Shown in pieces: positions 14,101 to 26,642 of a stretch of 64,000 nucleotides of DNA (position 1 is its first letter; each line of letters opens with the position of its first letter). The DNA comes from Rallus limicola (taxonomy: Eukaryota > Chordata > Aves > Gruiformes > Rallidae): assembly GCA_022605955.1 (NCBI GenBank), contig JAKCOZ010000041.1:3398501-3462500 (forward strand), in the 5' to 3' direction. The notes under the pieces are model-generated. The model was given only the letters and a program-made list of their open reading frames with translations. It was not told where the DNA came from and made no database searches. A program made the translations under genes and the position numbers.

Positions 14101-15296
14101 GTTCAATACAAACGTAGTCCACTCTACTCCCTGGGTCCTGATTTTTTTTTGGTGTATTCATCACAACACCAATATCAAGCAAGCACCATTCATGCCAGAA
14201 GTGGCAAGGAAGGTGACAGAGAAGATGGTGGCTTGATTCCTGTTACTTGGCACCCAACATGAAGAAGGCCTGACAGGTTTGGAGGAAACAGAATGCAAAC
14301 CAAAAACATGACTGCTAATAAGTTACACCAAGCCTATTTAAAACTTAATTTTTATGTTATTTATGTCACTTACATTTTTGTATTCCTGCCAGACCAATTT
14401 AAACCATGTGAGTTGATTCCAGTTGTGTTTACTGTCAAGGGATGCTGCCAAGAGCCTCCTCCATGGCTAAAAGAGGAAGCCAAAATTGGCACGCTGTTGT
14501 GACGTTCAAAGTCTTTAATCAAGATTGAGCCTGATGCTACACAAATACAAATGAGGGATACTATTCTTTCCTTTCCCTGCAAGCTACTTCCCCCTCCTTT
14601 TCCTCAGGAGTGAGCCTATATTCTTTCATTACTTGATTCAGAAAGGAGAAGGGCTGGAAGAGCCAAGAGGTAACACCTCTTGTGGAAAAGATCTGCAGGG
14701 TGTTTGCTTGCTGAGTAGGAAGGAGGAAGGTTGATTTACCACTGAGATTTCATGCTAGCTTTCTTGCTTGCAATCACCCAGCACCAGGGCACAGGTTTTA
14801 TGAAGGAGCTCACTGCCTCCTGCTTTGCCTGGTTGCAAGGCTTATAGACAGAAGCCAGATACTTTCAAATTGAGCCAAACATCAAAAATAGGACATAAAG
14901 AAAACATCATCACTAATGTCTTCTCCTAACACCCACTGTTCTGTTCTGTGAGAAACCAGTGATGAAATCAAAGCTGAAAGGGGAAGATTAAAAAAAAAGC
15001 CCATAAAAAAAAAATCACCAACAACTAGAAAGAAAACCTTGTGCCAGAAATACACACTCCTTGGTAACACCCTCCCACACCCATAAACACAGACCAGTGC
15101 TTCCCAGCCATCTGACCGACCCCAAGGCAAACTGTGCTGAGGCACCCACTGACTCAGCTGGCAGGACAGCACCTCTCCTCTCTTTTCCCTTCAGTTCACC
15201 CTTCTGGCTTCCCTTTCCACACAAACAGGTCTTCTGCCCAAGAGGCTGCCATACCTCCTACAGAGCAATGGTGGTCTGCCAGCCAAAAGCATCTGT
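11111..15296. other. No gene recognised
   Basis: No CR1 or LTR signature found. A minus-strand open frame of 233 codons at 13481-14182 has no recognisable domain and is probably chance. Confidence 0.5.
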
Positions 15297-15760
15297 GGAA
15301 GAACATGGACCTCTTGGAGTGGGTCCAGAGGAGAGCACAAGGATGATCCAAGGGCTGGAGCACCTCTCCAATGAAGACAGGCTGAGGGAGTTGGGCTTGC
15401 TCAGCCTGGAAGGGAGACCTCAGAGTCCCTTCCAGTCCTTGAAGGGACCTACAGGAAAGCTGGGCAGGACTGTTTGTAGGGGCATGGAGCAATGGGACAA
15501 GGAGCGATGGTTTAAACTATAGCGAGGCAGGTTTAGATTAGACCTTAGGAAGAAGTTCTGAGGGTGGGGAGACACTGGCACAGGTTGCCAGAGAGGTGGT
15601 GGAGCCCCATTCCTGGAGACATTCAAGTTCAGGCTTGATGAAGCTCTGAGCAATGTGATGTAGTTAAAGGTGTCCCTGCTCACTGCAGGGGATTGGCCTA
15701 GATGGACTTTGAAGGTCCCTTCCCACCTAACACGGTCTGGGATTTGATGACTCTGTGTCC
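15297..15760 (+). mobile_element. CR1 LINE fragment
   Basis: The plus strand has the CR1 3' part from WVQRRAQG and LEHLSNEDRLRELGLLSLEG to the 3' end GGCCTAGATGGACTTTGAAG, then GGGATTTGATGACTCTG. It resembles the opposite-strand copy at 6736-7400. Confidence 0.9.
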
Positions 15761-16292
15761 AGAGCTGGCAGGCAGGACTGGGAGGCCTTAACACAGAGCT
15801 GTGGCAGTGATATGGGGTGGAAAGCCACAGCAGAGACAGCAGAGATGGGGAGTGTGTGCTGCTGACACTACAGGCAGGCTGAAAGGCTTCAGGAGGGAAA
15901 AGCTGTGGCTCATGACATCAGGTAGTGAAGGAGATGGAAGGAAAGGCAGGGAGACACACTGATCCCAGTGCTCACCGACAGTGATAGGGCCTGACAGCCA
16001 CAGTCCAGACCTCCCAGAAACCTCTGGCTCCAGAAATGCACTGTGAGGGAGGAAGCAAAGAACACAAGCACCCCACAAACCTGGGCAGCACATCCAGGCT
16101 TCAGATGGGAGCAAGGAATTCCCAGTACCATCACCCTTGCACCCAGCCTCCCTGCAGCTGCCAGGCTGGCAAAGGGCACGTGGCCACGTCCCAGGCAGGC
16201 CAAGGCTGAGCTGATTCCACACGTGGATTTTAGCAGGTGCCAGACAGTAATTGCTCAAAAATCAATTGCTCAGTCTCTTTGCTGTTACCCCT

Positions 16293-16308
16293 CCCCCCCC
16301 CCCCCCCC
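16293..16308 (+). repeat. Poly(C) run of 16
   Basis: A C16 homopolymer in otherwise unremarkable sequence, preceded by CCCCT. Confidence 0.9.
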
Positions 16309-17061
16309 AGTTTTCTGACCAAACACCTAGCCAGGAATGTATTAAAACAACAAAAAAAAAGGACTTCAACTATGCCAGGTTTCAAACCCCATGAATTTTG
16401 AAGACATTGTTAAAAAATTCCTCTGTGAAACAGAACTATTGCAAAGCAATTGCAAAGCAACATAATGTCACCTGTAAGATTAAAACTGAGCTTTGCTTAG
16501 GGGGTGGCAAGGAAAATTCCATCTGGAATAAGGAATACCTGGACGTGTTCGAGTTGACAGGTTCAGAAGTTGTTTTGCTCTCAGAAATACAACTGTACAG
16601 CTGTAAACCAGTAGTTTGGCACCCTGAGCTCACCTGAGACTTAACTGGCTTCACAGTAACTCTTCAGCAAGCTGTATTCCTCTGAACTGCTCTCAGAAGC
16701 ACCACTGGGATCACATTTTCATTTTTAAAATGCTGAGTTGCACAGGAATCATGGGAAGATAAACCCTTTGAGACACCTCTGCTCCCTGCCAAGGCCAAGT
16801 TGTGTTTTAGTGAAATCATAAAACCTGAATGGGAACCTCCCAATCTGAAGCTTTAATGCCTTCAAAGCACCTTACCCCTTGCCTCAGGACTTCAGAGCAC
16901 AGCACTGCAGCCAGGGGCCTAAACCAGAGTGTGACATGATGCCACAGAAGCACTCACCTACACAAATCCTTCCTTCCTGTACTGAAACAGAGAGATTCAC
17001 TAAAATAATGGCAGTAGAAAACACAGAGGGAAATCACTAAAGCTTGAATAACTAAGCTCAC

Positions 17062-17235
17062 AGTCACAGAATCACAGGCTTGGAAAAGACCTTGAAGCTC
17101 ATCAAGTCCAACCATTCCCATCCTAAGCTGAACCAGATCCCTGAGCACCTCATCTCCCCAGCTGGTAAACACACCCAGGGAAGGGGACTCAGCCCCTCCC
17201 TGGGCAGCCTGGGCCAGGCCCTGACAACCATTCCT
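17062..17235 (-). mobile_element. CR1 LINE 3' fragment, subfamily A, very short
   Basis: Only about 175 bp of 3' end remains, starting AGTCACAGAATCACAGGC and continuing through CAAGTCCAACCATTCCCATC. It is nearly identical to the copies at 284 and 22857 and ends abruptly after GGCCAGGCCCTGACAAC. Confidence 0.9.
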
Positions 17236-18077
17236 AGCCCTTTCCTCCAAGCTGGCACATTCACTTACCAAAGGCAGCACTGAGAGCTCAGCAGGTTGAG
17301 TGGTGTCTCCCATCAGCCAGCACAGTGTAGCTTTGTCTTTTTCCCCAAAGTCCACCCCTGGGGCAGACCCATGTCCTGGACACTGCAGGTGTCAAGCTTT
17401 CAGAAGCACAGCATCAGAAGTGACTGCAGTGTTCCTGCACAGGGGCAGTGAGTGAGGCCAGCTGCTACCTGGGGCAGGGAAATAATTATAGCTGACTGCC
17501 CAGCCAGAGCATGCCCACCAAAACAGCATTCCTTTCCTCAACATTTACAGCTGTAGAAGCACAAACCACAAAGCTCTCCAAATCCACAAACTAGGATTGG
17601 AAGAACATAAACATGCTGCTGCAAAAAGTGGGATTTCTTTTCAGAAGAAAATCATATGGAAAAATGTTCTCCCTGTTGCAAATAGACATACCTTCCCTGG
17701 ACAGCAAGACACACAACCTTCTTCTTCCATAGAGCCAAGAACTGCAATACAAAGCCAAGGTTCCTATCTGATTCTTCTGCTGAATTCCTAGAAGCTGGCT
17801 GACCAAGAGATGGGAAACCAACAGTAAAATACTTTGCTGTTTGAAAGACAAGAAGTCAAATGCAAGGATGCAGTACAGAACCCAACTTCCACAGAGCAGA
17901 AGACAGTCTGAAAGCCACAAAACCAGTTTAGGGCAATACTCTCTGTTTTATACACTTTCCATGCTTTGGAAAACCCCCAGAACAGTTATTTTTGCACAAA
18001 CACCATATGGATAAGAAAATACCACTTTCCCTGTTTCCCTGGCCCAGAGCCACCATGGGAGGAAACAAGACTGTTGT

Positions 18078-18736
18078 CATAGAACCACTGAATTGTTCAG
18101 GTTGGAAAAGACCCCTAGGTTCATCAAGTCCAACTGTCAGTCCAATACCACCATGCCAACTAAACCACGTCCTGGAGCGAGCACACCTAGATGGTTCTTG
18201 AAACCCTCCAGGGATGGTGACTCCACCACCACTCTGGGCAGCCTGTTCCAATGCTTCACTACTCCTTCTGTGAAGAAATTTCTCCTAATATCCAATCTAA
18301 ACCTCCACTGATGCAGCTTGAGGCCATCACCTCTCCCCCTATTGCTAGTTACTTGGGAGGAGGTACCAACCCTCCCTCACAATGCCATCCTTCCAGTAGA
18401 GAGCGATCAGGTGTGTCCTCAGCCTCCTCTTCTCCAGGCTGAGCAGCCTCAGCTCCCTCAGCCACTACCCATCAGACTTGTGCTCCAAACCCTTCACCAG
18501 CTTTGCTGCCCTTCTCTGGACCCACTCCAGCACCTCAATGTCCTTCTGATGGTGAGGGGCCCAAAACTGAACCCAGCACTCAAGATGCAGCCTCACCAGA
18601 GCTGAGTATAATGGAACTATCACTTCCCAACTCCTGCTGGTTACACGATTCCTGATACAGGCCAGGATGCCCTTGGCCTTCTTGGCCACCTGGGCACACT
18701 GCTGGCTCATGTTCAGCTGGATGTCAACCAACAGTA
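18078..18736 (-). mobile_element. CR1 LINE fragment
   Basis: The reverse CR1 tail (CATAGAACCACTGAATTGTT) leads into RT C-terminal sequence. The minus strand encodes [31 protein letters not shown] and [20 protein letters not shown], a fairly intact copy. Confidence 0.92.
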
Positions 18737-20553
18737 AATCAGATCACGAAATTCAGAGATGAAGAGAGGACAGAGATACATGGCTTCCAGCAGTGGCTGG
18801 CAGAATTAGCTACTCTAAGTTGGTGGCAGCTCTGACCCCTGAGGCTTCCTTGTCTGTTCATCAAGAAAAGGAATCTGAAAGCAGATCAGTCTGGAAGAAG
18901 GATAGGCTGTTCCCAGCCTCCAGAAGATCAATCTGTTAGGTTATATTTTAAAGCATATCCATGCTTCCAGAGGCGCCAGGCCCACACTGACAATTATCCC
19001 TAGGGCGTATTTGTGGTCTTGAAGCTGCAGTGCTCCTGAAGTGTCATTTTTGCAGCACTTATCTGTACTTTCTAAGCTCCTACACGTCAGGGCTAGCAGC
19101 TCTGCTGATGGCATCCAGCTCTTTTCTGTTACTTACTCTTTCAAACAGGCTGAGATACCTCACTATTTGGTTCAGACTTACAATTATGCCTGAAAAACTC
19201 TTAAGAGCTTATAAAGAATTGCAAGAGAAAAGCAGGCACTAGTGGAAAAGTCTGTCACAACTAAAAAGGTGCACACAGACTGACAACTTGCAACATAAGG
19301 GGAATCAAATGGTCTTTGACAACAGGAAAGGAGAAATGTCTTACATGAAGTCTGAGAATTACCCCCCTAACGTATTTCTTTTTCCTCCCTGCTCCCTCTT
19401 ACAAAGAGCAAGAGCAAAGGAGATTCATCCAAGGTCAAAGAGTCACCACCCTTTGATTAAAAGTTTCTGGCATACAGCAGGTACAGGAAGATTTTTTAAC
19501 ACCCAAGAGGGCTGTATCTCAGTGCAGCACTACACCACGCTGTTCACACAGTGCATCCACGTGCCATCACTGAACAGCCTTTTTCCCTGAGACATCCAGA
19601 TCAGAAAGGAAGGGAATCTTAATTTGTACTTGAAACAGATAAAAAAAAAATATCCAAAGTGTTTCTGGAATGGACTCTCAATCCTAGAAGTCCTAGGTAG
19701 TCCTGAGATTGATTTGGGAAGACAAGAAGCAGGTCCAATCTCCCTTAGGGCAGCTGTGACATATTCCCAATTCTGTGAACCCTGGTGTTGCAGTCATTGG
19801 AAGCCTGAAGTTAAACAGCACTGAGGTTTGTCGTGCCCAAACCAGGACAAACACTCTGCAGTTGCAGCTACCCCCAGGTTCAGAGCTGTCCCTGTCAGGG
19901 GCTGGGATGCCTGCAGCAGTAGCTGAACACACAGGCTGCAGACTGACACAGCCAAGGACTACACAGGGCCTTGGACAAACAGCTTCACTGTGAAGCACCA
20001 TGCAGCCAGGCAGGGCAAGGGCAACCACCTGGAGATCTCTGAGGTGCTGGCAGGTGCAGCTTGAAGGGGTTTGGACATAAGTACACATGGCCTATGAGAA
20101 TTTTCATTCTTCTCTGCTCCTGAAAGAACACAGATCAGGACATTTTCCTCTTCCAAGGACAGTGCAGCTCCCAGCAGGACACCTACCAATCTGCTTGCTG
20201 GTTTTCTGCACGCTGTGCTTGCTCACTGCCTCCTGGGCACATACATCCAAGTCTCTCCACTTAGTTCACTCTGTACCTGAATGCAGAAGACTCATCACTG
20301 TACAGCACACCTCTAAACCTGTTGTTCTTCAGAAAACTAACAGGCTGAGCTTTGGAGGGAATCTGTGCTGTTGCTTCTCTTTCCCTCCATGCATTCCCTC
20401 CTCATTCCCTCCCTCATCACCAGTGGTGAGCCTGCCTAATAACATCATCAACTTACAGACTCAGATCTCCATTACCTGGGACATCTGCATCCCAGCCTGC
20501 TGCATGCCAGGCTCTCACAACACAGTGGAGCAGCAGAGCGCAGCCTGACTGCG

Positions 20554-20583
20554 GACACAGAGGACCTGGACACCGAGGACCTG
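20554..20583 (+). repeat. 15-bp tandem duplication
   Basis: Two adjacent copies of GGACACAGAGGACCT and GGACACCGAGGACCT, differing at one base. Confidence 0.85.
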
Positions 20584-21112
20584 AGCTCCAGGCAGCACAA
20601 AAAGCTGCCCAGCAGGTTTCTGGCACTAACAGCTCCCTTCCCCTGTATCTACCTCAGTTTTCCCATCTGTACAATCACTCCAGTGATGTTTATCTTGTTT
20701 GTGAGGTGCTTTAAACATTAAGGGTGACATCCAGCTACTACCCTTGTTTTGCACATGCCATGCTTCAGAAATGCATGACCCGATCCAGCATTTGAATCAC
20801 TGGCCTCCAAGTCTGCATTTCTCACTCCAGACAGAGATGAACCGACCACAGACACAAATTTCCTCAACTCAAGCACACAGAAAGACCAGTTACAGTAAAA
20901 AAAAAACCCACTGCAATGCAACCAAAGCTGCAAAAAACAAGTCCTCAATTCAATTTATAATACAATAATCAGACTATATTAGGATTCAGTAGGTAATTTC
21001 CTTACTGTGGAGCTTCCAGAAGGTAAGACCACTAGCACCATCCTTTTACACCAGTCAGCCTTTTCTGAATGTCTTGCCTTAAATCAGAGGAGCAAAGATT
21101 CTCTTTTAAAAG

Positions 21113-21124
21113 CCCCCCCCCCCC
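21113..21124 (+). repeat. Poly(C) run of 12
   Basis: A C12 homopolymer just left of the 21.3 kb CpG island. Confidence 0.9.
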
Positions 21125-21570
21125 GTGAGTCATGACTTTGAACCGTCGGGCAAAATCCAGTTTTTCCAAGCCCGTTCACTGCCGATTACAAAACGCCTTG
21201 GGCATCTTCCACAGCACTTGGGCTTCTCTGCCTATCAGCCCCTTGGCCGTACCTTACAGAAGGAGAATCACCGAGGAAAAGCCCGTCCAGGCAAAGGCAA
21301 AGCGCTTGGCTGAAAAGTGGCCAGCCCTTTGAAGCAGGGGTGAAGGTCGGGAGCCCAGGGGGGTCTTCGGCAACGCCGGGGGTGGCAGCTGGCGATTCGC
21401 ACCCCGGGCGTTAGCTGGGAGCAGGAAGGAACCGGCGCGGCGGGGCTGCGGCGCGGCGCTGGGCCGCCCGCAACGGCCGCGGGTTCCCGCTCCCGCCAGG
21501 CTTCGTGCCCCGCGTCCCCCCTCCCCATTCGGCAGGGCCGCGCCAGGGTGCCCCGTTCGCGGAGAGGGAT

Positions 21571-21588
21571 GGGGGGGGGGGGGGGGGG
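21571..21588 (+). repeat. Poly(G) run of 18 in the CpG island
   Basis: An uninterrupted G18 tract, with further G-rich sequence downstream. It could form a G-quadruplex, but its length may also be a sequencing artefact. Confidence 0.9.
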
Positions 21589-22181
21589 CAGCTGCAAGGG
21601 CACGGCGGGGGGCACGCGCATCCCTGCCCGGCACGCGGCGCCGCCGCTCAGCCCGCACGCACGTCCGCGCTACCCCGGCGGGAGTCCGAGGGCAGACGGG
21701 CCGCGGCCGGACCACGGAGCCGGCCCCAGCGTCACCCCCGGCGCTGCAGGGGTGCCCGCGGCGACGCGGACAGCGATGGATGGACTCGCGGCAGCCCCTC
21801 GCCGCGGAAAGGGCATCCGGGGTGGGGGAGCAGCCCGCGCTCCTTCTGCCCCGCACCCGAGCGCCGGGGCGACCCGGGGCTCCTCGGCGAGGGGGGGTGG
21901 CGGGGCGAGGGGGTGCCGCCACGTCGGGGCCGGCCGGCAGCCCGCGGGCTCCCACCCCGCGGCGCCCAGGGGCGGGGGAGCGCCGGCGGGGGCTCGCGCA
22001 GACCCCTCCTCCCCCGGATCCGCGCGGTTCCCCGCTCACCGGCAGGTGCGGGGCCGCGTCTCCTCCGGCCGCCGCGCTCCGTGGCGCCGGGCTGGGCTCG
22101 GCCGCCGCAGGCCCCCGTGCTCGCGCGACGCCGCCGACGCCGACGATGCCGCTGCCCTCCGCGCGGCTCCGCGCGTCGCAG

Positions 22182-22226
22182 CCAATCCCCGCCGCCGCCC
22201 GCAGCCCCGCGCGCGGCGCGGCCAAT
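22182..22226. promoter_or_regulatory. Paired CCAAT (NF-Y-like) boxes
   Basis: CCAAT occurs at 22182-22186 and again at 22222-22226, exactly 40 bp apart, inside the CpG island. NF-Y sites work in either orientation, so they do not fix the direction of transcription. Confidence 0.45.
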
Positions 22227-22856
22227 GGGAACGGGCGGCTCGGGCTCGCCCCCGGCGCGCGGAGGGGCGGCGCGCGGCGGCTTAATGCCGGTTCGCGCCG
22301 GGGCTGCTCCGCGCGCGCCTCGGCGCCCGCACCGGGGAGGAGCGAACGCGCCGGCTCCGTCACGGCCCCGCTCGCGGCCCTTCGCTGACCGGCGGCCGCC
22401 GGCGGCAGGGAGAACGAGAGCAACCGCCGGCTGCAGCCAGCGGCCTCTCGGGAAGGAGCCGCCGGCCCCCCTCGGGGAGCGCTCGGACCCGTTCGGCCCC
22501 GCAAGGCCGCGATGCGCCCGGGAGAAGCGCCGGCGCTGTTCGCGAGTCGCGGCGGGAACGCGGCTCTGCCCGGTTACAGCTGCGAGCCCTCCGCCCTCCC
22601 GTTAATTCCCGGCACGTACCGGATTCAGCAAGCGGCGGCAGGGAGCGACCTGGCCTCGTACCTCCGGCTCGATTCGAATCCCTCAGCGGGTGCGGGTGTC
22701 AGGCCCCGAATTTAAGCCCCAAATCTCGGCTCATTCACTGGCCGAGGACAAACGCCTTTTCCCGCAGCCGGCAGCGGGCTGAGGGAGCCGCCTGCAGTGT
22801 GTGTCCTACCCAGCACCGTGCACGTCCCACTGCCGGGCAGCCCGGGCAGAGCTGAG

Positions 22857-23108
22857 AACCACAGAGCCACCGGGGTGGAAAAGCCCTTGAAGCTCATCAA
22901 GTCCAACCATTCCCATCCTAAGCTGAACCAGATCCCTGAGCACCTCATCTCCCCAGCTGGTAAACACACCCAGGGAAGGGGACTCAGCCCCTCCCTGGGC
23001 AGCCTGGGCCAGGCCCTGACAACTCTGCCAGGGAAGAACTTTGCCCTCCCATCTGCTCTGACCCTGCCCTGGCCCAGCTTGAGCCCATTGCCCCTTGGCC
23101 CAGCTCCT
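22857..23108 (-). mobile_element. CR1 LINE 3' fragment, subfamily A, beside CpG island
   Basis: About 250 bp of 3' CR1 abuts the right edge of the 21.3-22.7 kb CpG island. It shares the TCATCAAGTCCAACCATTCC block with other subfamily A copies. Its 3'-terminal short repeats are degraded. Confidence 0.9.
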
Positions 23109-25637
23109 GTTGCTTGGATGCATCAGTAAGTGTATGGCCAGGAGGGAATCCCCTCTGAAGACATCAGCATTCAAGCAACTCTCCCCATGGTGTGGGAGTG
23201 GGCCCTCTTGCTGGCATCAAGCTGTCACAGTAGTTTCCCTACAAGCACAAATGACCCCTCCTGACACCATGCAGTTCATCTGCAGCAGCGTGGGATTTAC
23301 AGACACAAAACTACCCTTGAAACCCTCATCCAATAATAAATCCTGTCACGTATCTCCTCCACACCTGAAACTATTGCAAGCACGTTGAATCCTGTCATGA
23401 CTCATCTCACAGTCCTAGGTCCCATGCGCATCTTGGTTCTCTCTGAAGCCTAGCACAGGGCCAGCAGAAGCTTCTGGAACATACGCCACCTTGCCCCTCC
23501 TGTGAGTCACATGTAGGCACCCTCTCCGCTTTTGGATGACTGCACAGGGGATCTCTGGCACTGGAATTCATAACAGAGGTATGCTTTGTCACAGGAGAGA
23601 GGAGATGTCAGACCCTGCACAGCCCCAAGGACCTCCACTGAAGGCTCCACGGGGTATCTGAAGCAGGTTTCATGGCAGAGCAGCCAGAGGCTACAAGAGC
23701 TGACCAGGACACAAGGCAGGGGTAGCCTCAGAGCTGCCAAAGCTGCTATTCCTGCTGCAGACACTAAGGATTTGCAGATGGTGGTGCAGGACCTTTCTGT
23801 CCCTGCACACATCTCCATGAGCCAGCTGTGCCTCTTCACTTCCACTCAAACTGGGTGCAGCTTTTACACCTGTCACAGTTTATTACAGAATGAAAGAACC
23901 AAAATTGCAGGAAAGGTGGTGGTTTAGCATTAACAAATCCTTTGTATCAGAAGGACAATGAAGCACTAAGCAGATTACTGGGAGAAATATGGGCCCTCTA
24001 TCATGAGTGCTTTCCATCAGAAGCAAGACAAGCACTCAGCAAGATTAACAGATGTGTATGATTCTCCTTCGAGAGGAAAATAGAGCAGGTGATCTCTTGG
24101 TGTACCTTCTGATAAACCCACAGTGGGAACCTCCTACTGATAGCCCATCAAGCAGGAACTGAGTTGGGCCATTATAGAGCATTATAAACCCTACTATTCT
24201 CAGGGTATCTGTTGTCCAACTCACTGTTAACTTTCTTGCCTAACTCATGATATGGGTTTTTCCTCATCTTTGAGTTAATGTGATGCTTTAATTGCCACTA
24301 ATGTCTTACATGCCATTACCTGAATCCCCCTCAACTGTACCCAGTGTCCAAAGGGAAGAATAACATTTCTTGAAGAATGGAGAGATGCTCCATCCCTATC
24401 ACAAGAAGAAATCCATCATACAAAGGGAGCAGGAGCTTTGAGAACACACTCACCTTGTGGAAAAAGCTAGGGATGTCCCTTTGCATCGCCTCTTCCCAGC
24501 ACCTCTGGGCACTGGCTTAGGCAGCAATCTGTAACCAAACACCTATGAGTAGATGCAATATTATTTCATGAGTGCTGGCATGGGTAAAAGAAATTCCACA
24601 TGCCATCTGCTGGAAGAAACCTCTAAGGCAGCATGCTGTACAACACATCGGGCTGCTGGCAGCCCAAGGAGGCAGTGGATTTCCAGGTGAACCCTTAAAG
24701 CCCCAACTTTCAGCACAGCCACACAGAACACACTGGGGTCGGGACGAGTGAAACAAAAGCAGGATGAAGCCAGTAAGACCTGACCTATGTCACAGCCCAG
24801 CAGCAAGGAGCAGCTCATTTTCAAATCCTACTACTTGACTTGAACCTCCAAAGACTTCATGTCTCCTTCCATTGCTTTCTTTTAGCCACACACAGCACAC
24901 ACCATGCTTACCTAGTCAGTCTGGTGTAGCTCTCGAGGTAACAGCATGTTAATCAATAATTTATACTTTGTCCTCTGAAAACCACTGCATAATCTTCTCT
25001 TTAGAAGATCAGGGAAAGTGAGGAGGGGCAGAGACTTGCAAGTAGACACAAAAGAATGTGAAAAGAAGCAGCTTCGTTCCATCAGCTGTGATAGGTCCTG
25101 TTTAGGACCAGAACCTGATAAGTTTTGGTAAATGATAATTAGTTTTTCTCTGACAATGTCTTCCAGTAAATGAAAACAGAAGGAATGAAGAATTAGTACT
25201 TTAGGTATTCAGCTTTCCCCATTTTCTATTCCTTGTTACATGGAAAAATCAAGGGCAGAGTTTTAAATTCAAGTGCACAGTTTTAATGAAAAAGTGTTTG
25301 TTAAAACCCTTGCTGTCCAGTAAACAAGTAAGCCAACAGCCATGGATTTTTTGCCAAATTCCTTAAGCTCCTTGCTTTTTATCTTGAAATACTCTTTCTG
25401 AAAAATGAGCTTTCCATTTCCTCACTATTCCAGGGAGGTTGTGATGACTGTGTTGTCAAGGGTTATGGAAAACAGTTATCTGTTTTGATAGGAAAAGGAG
25501 GAGAATGCTAGTGTCTTAATAACAGTACAATAAAGAACAAATTCATGCAAGGAAACTTTCTATTCTTGTGAGAGGAACACTAACCCTAACCCTCTCCCCA
25601 GGATTCTGAAGCTGAAATAATATAAAAAATATTATAC
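23109..25637. other. No gene recognised
   Basis: Between the CpG island and the CR1 copy at 25638; no exon or repeat signature apart from the telomere-like motif at its right end. Confidence 0.5.
25580..25593 (+). repeat. Short interstitial telomere-like repeat
   Basis: CTAACCCTAACCCT is two and a third units of the vertebrate telomere repeat, about 45 bp left of the start of the CR1 copy at 25638. It is short enough to occur by chance. Confidence 0.6.
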
Positions 25638-26642
25638 TGGGGATCAGTGGAGCAGAGTCTGGCTGGAGACCTGTGACTAGCAGTGATCCCCAGGGCTCGG
25701 TGTTGGGTCTGGGCTTGTTTAACATCTTCATTAACAACCTTGATGAGGGAATAGTGTCCCCCCCTCAGCAAATACACCAATGATCCAGAGCTGGGAGGAG
25801 TGGCTGACACGCAGGACACTGCGCTGCCATCCAGCGAGGCCTGGACAGGCCACAGAGCTGGGCAGGGAGAAACCAGCTGGGGTTTGATAAAAGCAAGTGG
25901 AGAGTCCTGCCCCTGGGAAGGAGTAACTGCTGGAATCAGGACAGGCTGGGGGTGACCTGCTGGAGAGGAGCTCTGTGGAGAAGGACCAGGGGGTCCTGGT
26001 AGATGACAGGGTGGCCATGAGCCAGCAGTGTGCCCTGGGGCTGAGAGAGACAATGGGATCCTGGGGGCATCAGGAGGAGTGTGGGCAGCAGGTCACAGGA
26101 GGGGATCCTCCCCCTCTGCTCTGCCCTGCTCAGGCCCCACCTGGAGTCTTGTGTCCAGTGCTGGGCTCCCTGGGATCAAACAGTCGGGGATCTCCTGGAG
26201 AGAGTCCAGAGGAGGCTCTGGAGATGCTGAAGGGCCTGGAGCATCTCCCCTGTGAGGAAAGGCTGAGGGAGCTGGGGCTGTTCAGCCTGGAGAGAAGAAG
26301 ACTAAGGGGGGACCTTCTTCATGTTGATCAAGATCTGAAGGATGGGATGCAGGGGAAATGGGCAGCCCCTTGTCAGTGCCTGTGGGGACAGGACAAGGGG
26401 CAATGGCTGCAAGTTGGAGCCTAGGAAGTTCCCCCCCAAGCTGGGGCAGAACTTTTCCCCAGTGAGGGTGAGGGAGCCCTGGGCCAGGCTGCCCAGGGGG
26501 TGTGTGGAGTCTCCATCTCTGGAGAGATTCCAGCCCCGTCTGGACGCCGCCCTGTGCACTATGAGCTGGGGAGCTGCTTTGGCAGGGGCTTGGACCCCAG
26601 GAGCTCTCCAGCTCCCTTCCAACCCCTGGGATTCTGTGTAAG
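25638..26642 (+). mobile_element. CR1 LINE, about 1 kb, subfamily B
   Basis: The plus strand runs from the RT core ([19 protein letters not shown]) through [20 protein letters not shown] to the 3' end CCCTTCCAACCCCTGGGATTC. It is the longest of four related copies (also 46822, 49444 and 56157), distinguished by CCCCGTCTGGACGCCGCCCT. Confidence 0.92.

Larger units (their letters stand above)
18737..21299. other. No gene recognised
   Basis: AT-richer sequence leading to the CpG island. It holds the 15-bp tandem repeat at 20554 and the C12 run; no coding exon was seen. Confidence 0.5.
21300..22720 (-). promoter_or_regulatory. CpG island without visible coding exon; probable ABAT promoter
   Basis: About 1.4 kb of very GC- and CpG-rich DNA. 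In human, ABAT (4-aminobutyrate aminotransferase) lies downstream of METTL22 in the same orientation and has a non-coding first exon and long first intron. The matching place here is left of METTL22 on the minus strand. A minus-strand donor-like CTGCCG|GTGAGC would end a first exon at 22040. Two CCAAT boxes (22182-22186 and 22222-22226, 40 bp apart) lie just upstream in that orientation. No ABAT coding sequence was found in 1-21 kb, so the assignment rests on synteny. Confidence 0.5.

Noticed and set aside
13481..14182. 233-codon minus-strand open frame
   Set aside because: No start context, domain or repeat match; composition looks like chance.
20087..20548. 153-codon plus-strand open frame
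   Set aside because: No recognisable domain and no splice or promoter context.
1..21000. Search for ABAT coding exons on the minus strand
   Set aside because: No stretch resembling ABAT protein was recognised by eye; a tool-based search could still find a short exon.
21254..22605. Very long open frames on both strands (up to 416 codons)
   Set aside because: They overlap in several frames, are made of A, R, P and G, and sit in a CpG island where stop codons are rare. No domain is recognisable.
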